A stretch of 64,000 nucleotides of DNA. Source: Bacteroides fragilis. GTDB taxonomy: Bacteria > Bacteroidota > Bacteroidia > Bacteroidales > DTGW01. Numbering within the stretch: position 1 is the stretch's first letter; every line of letters starts with the position of its first letter. The DNA is taken from contig CAMDBI010000015.1 in NCBI GenBank assembly GCA_945889005.1, positions 1-64,000 of the forward strand, in the 5' to 3' direction. This document shows positions 1 to 8,900 of this stretch, one piece after another. The position numbers and the translations under genes are program-made. The notes beneath the pieces are model-generated. The model searched no databases. It was not told where the DNA came from and saw only the letters and a program-made list of their open reading frames with translations.

Positions 1-138
1 CACAAAAAACCAGTTATGACAACAATATTGGCCCCCAAAAAAGAACTATTGAGATCAATTCGCATCTTCTTGTCTAACAAAATGACTTTTTAATTAAACG
101 AGCCGAACAAAAAGCCTCCACTTATATTTTAATCGCTC
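1..138. other. Flank beyond the distal end of the CRISPR array
   Basis: AT-rich sequence outside the first, degenerate repeat. No open reading frame, antirepeat or hairpin is visible. It is the side upstream of the array in the inferred direction of crRNA transcription. A conventional leader would be expected here or at the cas2 side; nothing in these bases identifies one. Confidence 0.4.
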
Positions 139-3108
139 AATTTAGGTTGCTTTCAGTTTGTATCTTTGCAATAGGTTCTTACAATCTCAGAAAGTGAGCA
201 AGGACAAACTGGAGCGTTGTGAATTGCTTTCAGTTTGTATCTTTGCAATAGGTTCTTACAATTTGCAACGTTTATAAAGGTCTGTACGGTCTGTTGTGAA
301 TTGCTTTCAGTTTGTATCTTTGCAATAGGTTCTTACAATGTATTACTCAAAGACCACAGGAGGCTCTTAGTTGTGAATTGCTTTCAGTTTGTATCTTTGC
401 AATAGGTTCTTACAATTACATTATTATTTATGCAATCATTGCATGGTTGTGAATTGCTTTCAGTTTGTATCTTTGCAATAGGTTCTTACAATTGCATTAG
501 TAGAGAAATCTTGTACTACTAAGTTGTGAATTGCTTTCAGTTTGTATCTTTGCAATAGGTTCTTACAATTTTATTAGGTTTTAATGCTTTTATTGCGGGG
601 TTGTGAATTGCTTTCAGTTTGTATCTTTGCAATAGGTTCTTACAATTTACAGTATCAAAATAACAAATAAAACATAGTTGTGAATTGCTTTCAGTTTGTA
701 TCTTTGCAATAGGTTCTTACAATATGCAAAAGAAAGCGCACAAGTTCGGGATTGTTGTGAATTGCTTTCAGTTTGTATCTTTGCAATAGGTTCTTACAAT
801 TAACTCTATTTGTCCCATTGAATGCAGACAGTTGTGAATTGCTTTCAGTTTGTATCTTTGCAATAGGTTCTTACAATCTAAGTCATCTATGGGTGACTGG
901 CACAGAGGTTGTGAATTGCTTTCAGTTTGTATCTTTGCAATAGGTTCTTACAATAAAGAAATGACTTGTCAATACGGGATAAGGGTTGTGAATTGCTTTC
1001 AGTTTGTATCTTTGCAATAGGTTCTTACAATATGTAGTGTATTTTGATGTATTTAATGGTAGTTGTGAATTGCTTTCAGTTTGTATCTTTGCAATAGGTT
1101 CTTACAATCTTTGTAATAAGGGTATTGACCATTATATAGTTGTGAATTGCTTTCAGTTTGTATCTTTGCAATAGGTTCTTACAATGATGCACAAAGCAAT
1201 TAAAGAATTCAAAAAGTTGTGAATTGCTTTCAGTTTGTATCTTTGCAATAGGTTCTTACAATATTATTAATTAAAAGTTCATCTTCAACTTGTTGTGAAT
1301 TGCTTTCAGTTTGTATCTTTGCAATAGGTTCTTACAATTGTTAGCTGTATAACTTGCGGGTGTCCACAGTTGTGAATTGCTTTCAGTTTGTATCTTTGCA
1401 ATAGGTTCTTACAATTTCCTGTGGCTACAATTGTACCACTTGTAAGTTGTGAATTGCTTTCAGTTTGTATCTTTGCAATAGGTTCTTACAATCTTGCAAT
1501 TATACACATTTAATGCTGAATTGTTGTGAATTGCTTTCAGTTTGTATCTTTGCAATAGGTTCTTACAATTAATGTCAGCAAAAGAAATATTAGGCATCGG
1601 TTGTGAATTGCTTTCAGTTTGTATCTTTGCAATAGGTTCTTACAATTTTTTGTATCGGATAGGCAGCCCGACGGAAGTTGTGAATTGCTTTCAGTTTGTA
1701 TCTTTGCAATAGGTTCTTACAATTAACTTTATATTTTAATATGCTTTTACTAGTTGTGAATTGCTTTCAGTTTGTATCTTTGCAATAGGTTCTTACAATA
1801 CAATACGCTACCAGTTGATATTCTTGATAGTTGTGAATTGCTTTCAGTTTGTATCTTTGCAATAGGTTCTTACAATTATTTTTCAAAAAAACCTTGAGTT
1901 TCCGAAGTTGTGAATTGCTTTCAGTTTGTATCTTTGCAATAGGTTCTTACAATTGTGTAACTTTGCCGCAATGATCACAAGTAGTTGTGAATTGCTTTCA
2001 GTTTGTATCTTTGCAATAGGTTCTTACAATAAAAAATGAAAAAAGAAGAACGTCCTATTAGTTGTGAATTGCTTTCAGTTTGTATCTTTGCAATAGGTTC
2101 TTACAATTAGTGTTACATAAGAGAATTGGTTGTGATAGTTGTGAATTGCTTTCAGTTTGTATCTTTGCAATAGGTTCTTACAATAAAAACTGATTTTGAA
2201 CTTGATTATTTTTAGTTGTGAATTGCTTTCAGTTTGTATCTTTGCAATAGGTTCTTACAATAATTTACTTTGTCATTAGGTGACAAAAGCAGTTGTGAAT
2301 TGCTTTCAGTTTGTATCTTTGCAATAGGTTCTTACAATTACCTTTGGCAATAATAGAACCGTCACGCAGTTGTGAATTGCTTTCAGTTTGTATCTTTGCA
2401 ATAGGTTCTTACAATCATTCCATTTAGCTCATTTAATAGTTTTGCGTTGTGAATTGCTTTCAGTTTGTATCTTTGCAATAGGTTCTTACAATTGCATATA
2501 ATTATCAAAGTCAGCACCAGTCGTTGTGAATTGCTTTCAGTTTGTATCTTTGCAATAGGTTCTTACAATCTTTTGCAAATTTTGGCAAGAAGTCGAGTGG
2601 TTGTGAATTGCTTTCAGTTTGTATCTTTGCAATAGGTTCTTACAATGAACTAACCAAACCGAAGTAGCCATGATAAGTTGTGAATTGCTTTCAGTTTGTA
2701 TCTTTGCAATAGGTTCTTACAATAGACAACTAATATGGAAATGCCCGAACATGGTTGTGAATTGCTTTCAGTTTGTATCTTTGCAATAGGTTCTTACAAT
2801 TTGGGGCGTTCATTTAAAAGGTGTGCAAGGGTTGTGAATTGCTTTCAGTTTGTATCTTTGCAATAGGTTCTTACAATGGTGTCTCCTGTAGGCTCGGTCT
2901 CTTTAAGGTTGTGAATTGCTTTCAGTTTGTATCTTTGCAATAGGTTCTTACAATCAAGTGGCGTGAAAAAGAGGTTGGGTGTTGGTTGTGAATTGCTTTC
3001 AGTTTGTATCTTTGCAATAGGTTCTTACAATTAAAAACTGATACAATAAGCCAGTTTACAGGTTGTGAATTGCTTTCAGTTTGTATCTTTGCAATAGGTT
3101 CTTACAAT
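139..3108 (+). CRISPR. Type II-C CRISPR array, 39 repeats and 38 spacers
   Basis: The 47-bp repeat begins GTTGTGAATTGCTTTCAG and ends TTGCAATAGGTTCTTACAAT. I counted repeat starts at 139, 216, 293, 370, 446 and onward to 3062. Repeats 2 to 39 read as identical. The first (139-185) has lost identity in its first 8 bases and matches from 147 on. Spacers are 30 nt except three of 29 nt (417-445, 1263-1291, 1724-1752). The repeat ends (GTTGT...ACAAT) resemble other II-C repeats, and the tracrRNA antirepeat at 10357-10379 pairs with the GTTGTGAA end. The crRNA strand is therefore plus, opposite to the cas genes. No two spacers looked alike and none was recognised as matching this window. Confidence 0.98.
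216..245 (+). promoter_or_regulatory. Promoter-like sequence inside each CRISPR repeat (first intact copy shown)
   Basis: Repeat positions 1-4 (GTTG) and 23-30 (TATCTTTG) are separated by 18 nt. They match the Bacteroidota -33/-7 promoter (TTTG, about 19 nt, TAnnTTTG). The -7 element is a perfect match. A start about 5-7 nt downstream would give transcripts with about a dozen repeat bases followed by one spacer. The same pattern occurs in all 38 intact repeats. The degenerate first repeat keeps only the -7 part. A GTTG-N18-TATCTTTA pattern also lies ahead of icd (43367-43396), so this spacing appears elsewhere in the window. Confidence 0.6.
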
Positions 3109-3195
3109 AGACCTACATATAATATATTGTATATTTGATCTTTATAAGCAATTTTAGGATTAAAAAATTGGAAAGAACCAAAGGCGTTGCCTTAC
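3109..3195. other. AT-rich segment between array and cas terminator (possible leader)
   Basis: 87 bp of very AT-rich DNA next to the cas-proximal intact repeat. It contains a plus-strand TATATTTG at 3130-3137, a -7 match with no TTTG at the right distance. All repeats at this end are intact while the far end is degenerate. This may therefore be the side where new spacers enter, which would make it the functional leader. That is inference only. Confidence 0.35.
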
Positions 3196-3229
3196 AAAAA
3201 GCCCGAAATTTTTGATTTCGGGCTTTTTT
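3196..3229. terminator. Bidirectional intrinsic terminator between array and cas2
   Basis: A 14-bp perfect stem (AAAAAGCCCGAAAT with ATTTCGGGCTTTTT) encloses a 5-nt loop, with T runs on both strands. It sits 3 bp after the cas2 stop on the minus strand and 87 bp after the last repeat on the plus strand. It can end both converging transcripts. Confidence 0.85.
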
Positions 3230-3232
3230 GTT

Positions 3233-3568
<336 letters not shown>

Positions 3569-4480
3569 TTACATTTCAGGATACGTAATCTTTCTGGCTT
3601 CTCCCAAGAAACAACGCGCCAACGATGCTGTAGTTTGCTGCATGGCAATCATTAACGGACTTTTCTGATTATTGATCGTTACATCGACTGTTGGGATGGT
3701 CAACAATATGCTTTTAATTTCCTTTGTAAGCTCTTCGCTTGTTTTTTTTTCATCAATTATTTGTAACACCAGTTTATCGACCCAAGGTCGATAGGGTTCC
3801 ATAATATCGTCGGCCAAACAATAGGCATTGTAGCGGTTGTGGTGGTGAATGCCCTGAGTAGGTAACAAACCGGAGCCAACGAGCGAACGGGCTGTAATGG
3901 CACGAAGCACGGCATAGCCATAATTGAGAAGGTTGTTAGGCGGATCCTCTTCACGACCTCGCTTAAAATCTGCTTCATCTCCAAACAAATGTTGCCAATA
4001 ATAAGCGGCAGCACGTGCTTCGTGGTTTTCCGAATCGCCCGATTTGACCGACGATACCCAGTGAAGCATATTGTCTGTTTTTACACCTCTCGTTTTCAAT
4101 ACTGCTGCCTGATTGAGAATTTTGGTCTCGATGGTTTGTGCCCACAATTGCTTTTTGAGTGGTACAGATGCGTTCAATTGCGCATCGAATCGTTCCTGTT
4201 GCAGAGTATTACCATTCAAATTGAGCATTAATCCTGTAGGCAGATGCTTATCGTCGCATACAATAAAGGCTGCATTGTTTTCGAGCAAACGATGCATCAA
4301 ATGATGGCTAATGGTTATTTGCGAATGGTCTAAAACAACAACTCCAATATCTTCGATGGGTATGGTTTTGGTGCGTTCTTTCTCGGGCAACATCGATGCT
4401 TCGGGCAATTCGAGTACCAACTGTTCGTCGCGGCATCGCAAATAGGCAGGATTGCCAAAATACAGGGTTCGCTTAATCAT
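3569..4480 (-). CDS. cas1: CRISPR-associated endonuclease Cas1
   Basis: A 303-residue type II Cas1, the catalytic integrase of spacer acquisition. The three metal-binding positions are visible: Glu154 in ENHEARAAAYYW, a His in GIHHHNRYN (residues 210-218, probably His212) and Glu228 in LADDIMEPYRP. The N-terminal beta-sandwich holds the usual VVVLDHSQITISHHLM stretch (residues 47-62). Length is normal and the gene looks intact. It lies 88 bp downstream of the ATPase gene with no clear promoter of its own in that gap, so it may be read from the ATPase promoter or from cas9. It abuts cas2. Confidence 0.97.
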   Translation of the reverse strand: MIKRTLYFGNPAYLRCRDEQLVLELPEASMLPEKERTKTIPIEDIGVVVLDHSQITISHHLMHRLLENNAAFIVCDDKHLPTGLMLNLNGNTLQQERFDAQLNASVPLKKQLWAQTIETKILNQAAVLKTRGVKTDNMLHWVSSVKSGDSENHEARAAAYYWQHLFGDEADFKRGREEDPPNNLLNYGYAVLRAITARSLVGSGLLPTQGIHHHNRYNAYCLADDIMEPYRPWVDKLVLQIIDEKKTSEELTKEIKSILLTIPTVDVTINNQKSPLMIAMQQTTASLARCFLGEARKITYPEM

Positions 4481-4568
4481 TTCGAAAAGGTTTTATAACA
4501 GTAAGTTACAATCTTTTTTCGATTTATGCAAGTTTTTATTCAGCTATTTCGAAAATCAAAAAAAAGAA

Positions 4569-5705
4569 TTACGATTTATATTCGAGCCATCGGGAAAGAA
4601 ATACGTTGTATACACGAATGTATGTTCCTTTTTCGTCGTTGTCGCGAAGCAACATCTCGTTTTCGGTAAGCGATTCGATGGCACGTTGCACGGCACTTGC
4701 TGAACCCAATTGGTATTTTTGCACGAAATCTTTCGAGCCTGGGCTATAGACTTTTTGCTCCCGTGCTACGGCACTCAATACCTGCCATTGAAGCGCTGTA
4801 AGCATCTGTCGGTATTGATAGAAAATGGCTTCGTGTTCGAGCAAAATATCAGATGCAGTCTGCCGGGCAATACTCAACGTTATAGCCTTGTTACCACCAG
4901 CATATATGCGGTTGCAGGTATATTGAACATAATATGTATGTCGGCCAGTCCATTGCAACAACCAATCTATGGCTTCGGGAGCAATGTTTTTATGGTGTTT
5001 TGCAAAAGTTTGTTCTATAAAAACAGAATATTCGGACTGTTCAATTTCAGACAATGCCACCATGCTGGTACTGGCAAAAAAAAGTCGTCGGCTATCGGCA
5101 AACATATCGGTCAATAGGTGTTTACTGCTACCACTAAATATAAAACGCAAGTTATGCAGGTGTTGTATGTGGGTTCGAAGCAATGCTTCAATGTTTTTTT
5201 CTGGATAATGAAGTATTTGCTGAAACTCGTCAAATGCAATAATGATGGGCATATTCATTTTGTCCAAAAATTTCAGAATACCCAAAAGGGTATTTTCGGT
5301 TTGTTCCGGACGCGAATACGCGATACTTACCTCGGGCAATCCCGACAACGAATCGTAACTAATTACGGGACTCAAGCTTTTAATCCAGTTCATTACCTTG
5401 CGACCCATGCTGTTTTTCTCGGGAAAAGCTTCGAGCATGGCACTTGCCAGTTGGTTGGTAAAATCCGACAAATTTTTTGTGGCAAAAACATCGATATATA
5501 AGCATGGTGTCTTCTCTTGCGCATTTATTTGCCAAAAAGTATGCAAAATAAGACCTGTTTTACCCATTCTTCTGTTCGAAATAAGAAGGGTATTGGCACT
5601 ATTTTGCAAGTTACGAATGAGGCTGTTTGTTTCTGTAACCCTATCGCAAAATAGCTCTGGACTTATATATCCTTTTAATAAAAATGGATTTTGTTCGCTT
5701 TTCAT
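4569..5705 (-). CDS. AAA+ ATPase with C-terminal winged helix, inside the cas operon
   Basis: Not a known Cas protein. The 378 residues resemble the archaeal-type AAA+ ATPases (Arch_ATPase-like) that occur in Bacteroidota genomes. Visible features are Walker A SNRRMGKT (residues 43-50), Walker B IIIAFDEF with Asp159-Glu160, a sensor-1-like FIFSGSS, and a C-terminal winged-helix-like segment (about residues 300-370). The frame stays open upstream to 5825. I chose the ATG at 5705 because the conserved NPFLLKGYISPELF block follows at once and a perfect promoter ends just ahead of it. The gene lies between cas9 (276-bp gap) and cas1 (88-bp gap) in the same direction. Its substrate is unknown. It could be a selfish insertion, a regulator, or an accessory to adaptation. 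Confidence 0.85.
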   Translation of the reverse strand: MKSEQNPFLLKGYISPELFCDRVTETNSLIRNLQNSANTLLISNRRMGKTGLILHTFWQINAQEKTPCLYIDVFATKNLSDFTNQLASAMLEAFPEKNSMGRKVMNWIKSLSPVISYDSLSGLPEVSIAYSRPEQTENTLLGILKFLDKMNMPIIIAFDEFQQILHYPEKNIEALLRTHIQHLHNLRFIFSGSSKHLLTDMFADSRRLFFASTSMVALSEIEQSEYSVFIEQTFAKHHKNIAPEAIDWLLQWTGRHTYYVQYTCNRIYAGGNKAITLSIARQTASDILLEHEAIFYQYRQMLTALQWQVLSAVAREQKVYSPGSKDFVQKYQLGSASAVQRAIESLTENEMLLRDNDEKGTYIRVYNVFLSRWLEYKS

Positions 5706-5709
5706 GCCA

Positions 5710-5740
5710 CAAATATAATAAACATTTTGCGTAACGCAAA
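5710..5740 (-). promoter_or_regulatory. Perfect Bacteroidota promoter for the ATPase gene
   Basis: On the minus strand TTTG (5740-5737) is followed by exactly 19 nt and then TATATTTG (5717-5710). Both elements and the spacing match the consensus. The expected start lies at about the ATG (5705-5703), so the mRNA may be leaderless or nearly so. Confidence 0.75.
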
Positions 5741-5760
5741 ATGCGTAACGCAAAATGTTT
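5720..5760. promoter_or_regulatory. Tandem palindromic operator over the ATPase promoter
   Basis: A 41-bp element is built from two overlapping copies of the palindrome TTTTGCGTwACGCAAAA (w marks the A/T centre), within a larger inverted repeat (AAACATTTTGCG at one end, CGCAAAATGTTT at the other). It overlaps the -33 element and the promoter spacer. The winged helix at the C-terminus of the ATPase makes autoregulation likely. That link is inference. Confidence 0.7.
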
Positions 5761-5981
5761 ATTTCAAATTTTATTTTTTTCCTAAAATTTGTACAGCATA
5801 TTACTATTGGAGCTGTTTTGAGCACATATAGTAAAAAAATACGCAGTATTTAAAGCAAAGTTTTTTCGAAGCTGTGCGCAAAGACTCTATGGTATTGGGT
5901 TATGTTTTTTTGGCAGACATGATTCAAATTATTTTTCATTTTGGACAGTTCATTCGTAATTAAATTTCTATCTGCATTCAT

Positions 5982-8900
5982 TTAAATAAAATGAATTTGG
6001 GAGTCGGGGGTGATTGTGAAATCTTTGTTTTCAATAAGAAAATTAAATTTACCCATGCTGAGCAAAAGGCGAGGCCAAGGAAATTCATAATTAAATTCTG
6101 AAAATCCAAACTTTCCTCTTTTTCCAAATTCCTTTTCAGGATAAATGGTTAACAATGCTTTATCATCTCGGGCCTCTAAATGATGTTGAAATTGCAATAA
6201 TCCCTGCCTAGAATCAAAAATAAGCCTCAATCTATACAATCGCTTTAATTTATCTTTATAATCTAAATCAAATAATTCTTCTTTGAAATTTTTATAAAAC
6301 AAAACTCGTATCCCCGGAGTTAAAAGTGCAAACAACGGTATTTCTATTTTATTTTTTCCTCTTCCAACTAACTTATTTTTAGGAAAATAGTCTATTAAGT
6401 TTTGAGACTTTATTATTTTTAATTGTTCAGCAACTTGAAACAAATTTCTACTTTCAAAACCCCTATTATTCTCTGTCCCGTCCCAATAAAAAGCGAATAA
6501 TGCATTTTCTCCATTTCCTGCATAATAATATTTTTTGTAATCTTTGTCTGGCAAGTGCAATGAAGGTTTATTTGAAATATATGTTTGCTCTTTTATTTTC
6601 AAAGGTTCAGAAGCTCTTACAAATACTCTTATATGTCGAATTCTTCCGGCTTTATTACCTTTTTTATCGAAAAGATAAACACCTTCATTCATGGCTATTT
6701 TAAAATCTTTATTACCTATTTGCTTTTCAATCATATCATATAAGTTTTTATCGACTATATCCTTCTTAATTTCTTCCAAAGACTTAAAACCTGGACTATT
6801 ATTATCTTTCTTATAAACAAACGGCACACGAACTACATAAGAAATTTTACCGTCGTAAACAAATTTCCCATTTTCAACCTTTGGTTTGCCTTTTTCATCA
6901 GTAACTGGTAATTTAATTGCCCCAAAGAAGGTTTCCTGATGAAGCTGTCCTCTGATACTATCGCCTTTGGCATACATAGGAATCGGGGCTCCTACAGAAT
7001 CATGTAAAATATTACCTTCATTGTCTTTCTGATATACAATTTGACCTCTTTTCCTAATTATCTTTTTTGCTGGACTAAGCGATTGGTTTCTTGCAATATT
7101 GTTTATCAGAATACAGTCTTCAATTTCTTTAATATGGGTAATATTGAATGATTGATATGGTTTATCGTGAAACTGCTTTTCTTTTTCATAACCCAGTTTA
7201 AAACGCTCAAAATGTTCGTAATTTTTCCGAAGCGTTTCTTCTCTGTTTTTTGAATATGGAATCAATGTTAATACAGCTGCATCAATGGCATGATGAGAAT
7301 GTTTGCTTCTGTCTTTTTTCTCATCTTTTGGTTGTATTCCATATATCTTCCTGAATTCAGAGGTATGCGTACCTTTCTGTAATTCAACTTTGTCAAATGC
7401 AGATTTGAGAAAGTGAAATGCATATTTCGAAATAAGTTGAGTGTCGGTTAACTGGCTATTTTTAAAACCTGTAGTAATCTCGGTCATTGTGAACCGGTTC
7501 AATTTGTTTTGCCAATAATCAAGTTCCATTTGCCAAAGGTGTCTTTGCTTTATAGCATCATCTTTAAAATCTTTAGTAGTTGCCGATTTTGATTTTCCTT
7601 TCCAAAACTCAATGTTATGTTTTAAATGCTCAACCTTTTCTTCCCATTCCTTCAATCGGGGTTTTATTGCCAAATATGTTTCTCCGTCAATTGTTGCATC
7701 TTTATCATAATTAGGCAATTGTGCCGGTATTTGATTTTTCTTTACATACCGATTGTATCTTGCAAAGCAAACCGTAAGGTTTTCTAAAGAATTATCCATT
7801 GAAATACTACGAGGAATAGTATGTTCAAAATCAACCCTATTTTCGTCAAATAAATCACTAAATGAAATCGGACGACCAGTGTACATACATGTACATTTTT
7901 GTTCTTTCCATAGTCTATATTTATCTATAACAGATTTGGCTTGTGCCAAATTGGTAAAGAGTTCTGAAGACTGGTTCGTCCATTTATTTTGGCCGTATTC
8001 GCCTTTGCCTTTATTTAATTGAGATTGTTTTACCTGTTCGTACCACAAGCGAACTTTATCAATATCATCATTGCTATCTGCATTGGCAACTATATTAGTG
8101 TTGTCTTGTAAAAGCCCCCTAATTGCATCGGCAAATTCATTATTTTCTGCTTGTCGTTGTCTTTGATAGGTTTCTATAGCCCAACGTTTATTGGCATCAT
8201 TGAGTTCTCGAGATAGTTCCACTACAATTCGTGTTTCTTCGTCTACTTGCCCTGTTTTTATCAAATAATTTATTTGATTGCGCAATATATAAAGAGTGCG
8301 CATTGCCATTGGGTTTTTAAAAGCTCCTGTTTTAGGACTTCTTAAATAGTATTTACCATCTTCACTTTGTTTCGATGAGGGGTAAATATCAATCATTGAC
8401 GGATGATAAAGCTTGTCTAACTGTATATCCGTTAATTGAGAAAATTGGTTTTTTAAAAAGTCTTTTAAAGAATCGACAACCCTTGGTAATTTGACATATT
8501 CACGTGTGTCGCTAAAAAAGAAATTTTGGTATAATTCAATAACTTTTGTTTTAACAATTTGCCTTTTATCATCTGAAATCTTTTCCCACGTATGCTCTCC
8601 AAAAGATTCTTTTATAGCATTTAAAACGTCTTTTATATCTGAATCATTGAGATTATAAGAGGTGTCTTTATAACCAAAACGATTTTCATAAGGTAACGAT
8701 TTGTACTTGGAAATTAAATTGTTTACAATATTAAAAATATTCTTTTTATCCCTATTCACTGTAATTATACCTTTTAATGAAGAGGTTATCATTTCCTCGT
8801 TTTCATCAAATAATTTATTGCCAATAATATCGGGAATATTTGATATTAGGACTGCTTCGGTATAAATGTAGCCTTTTAAAAGAAATCGATTAATTTTTTG

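Noticed and set aside
5706..5825. N-terminal extension of the ATPase gene up to 5825
   Set aside because: The extension runs through the promoter and the double palindrome and lacks conserved residues. The start at 5705 is better supported.
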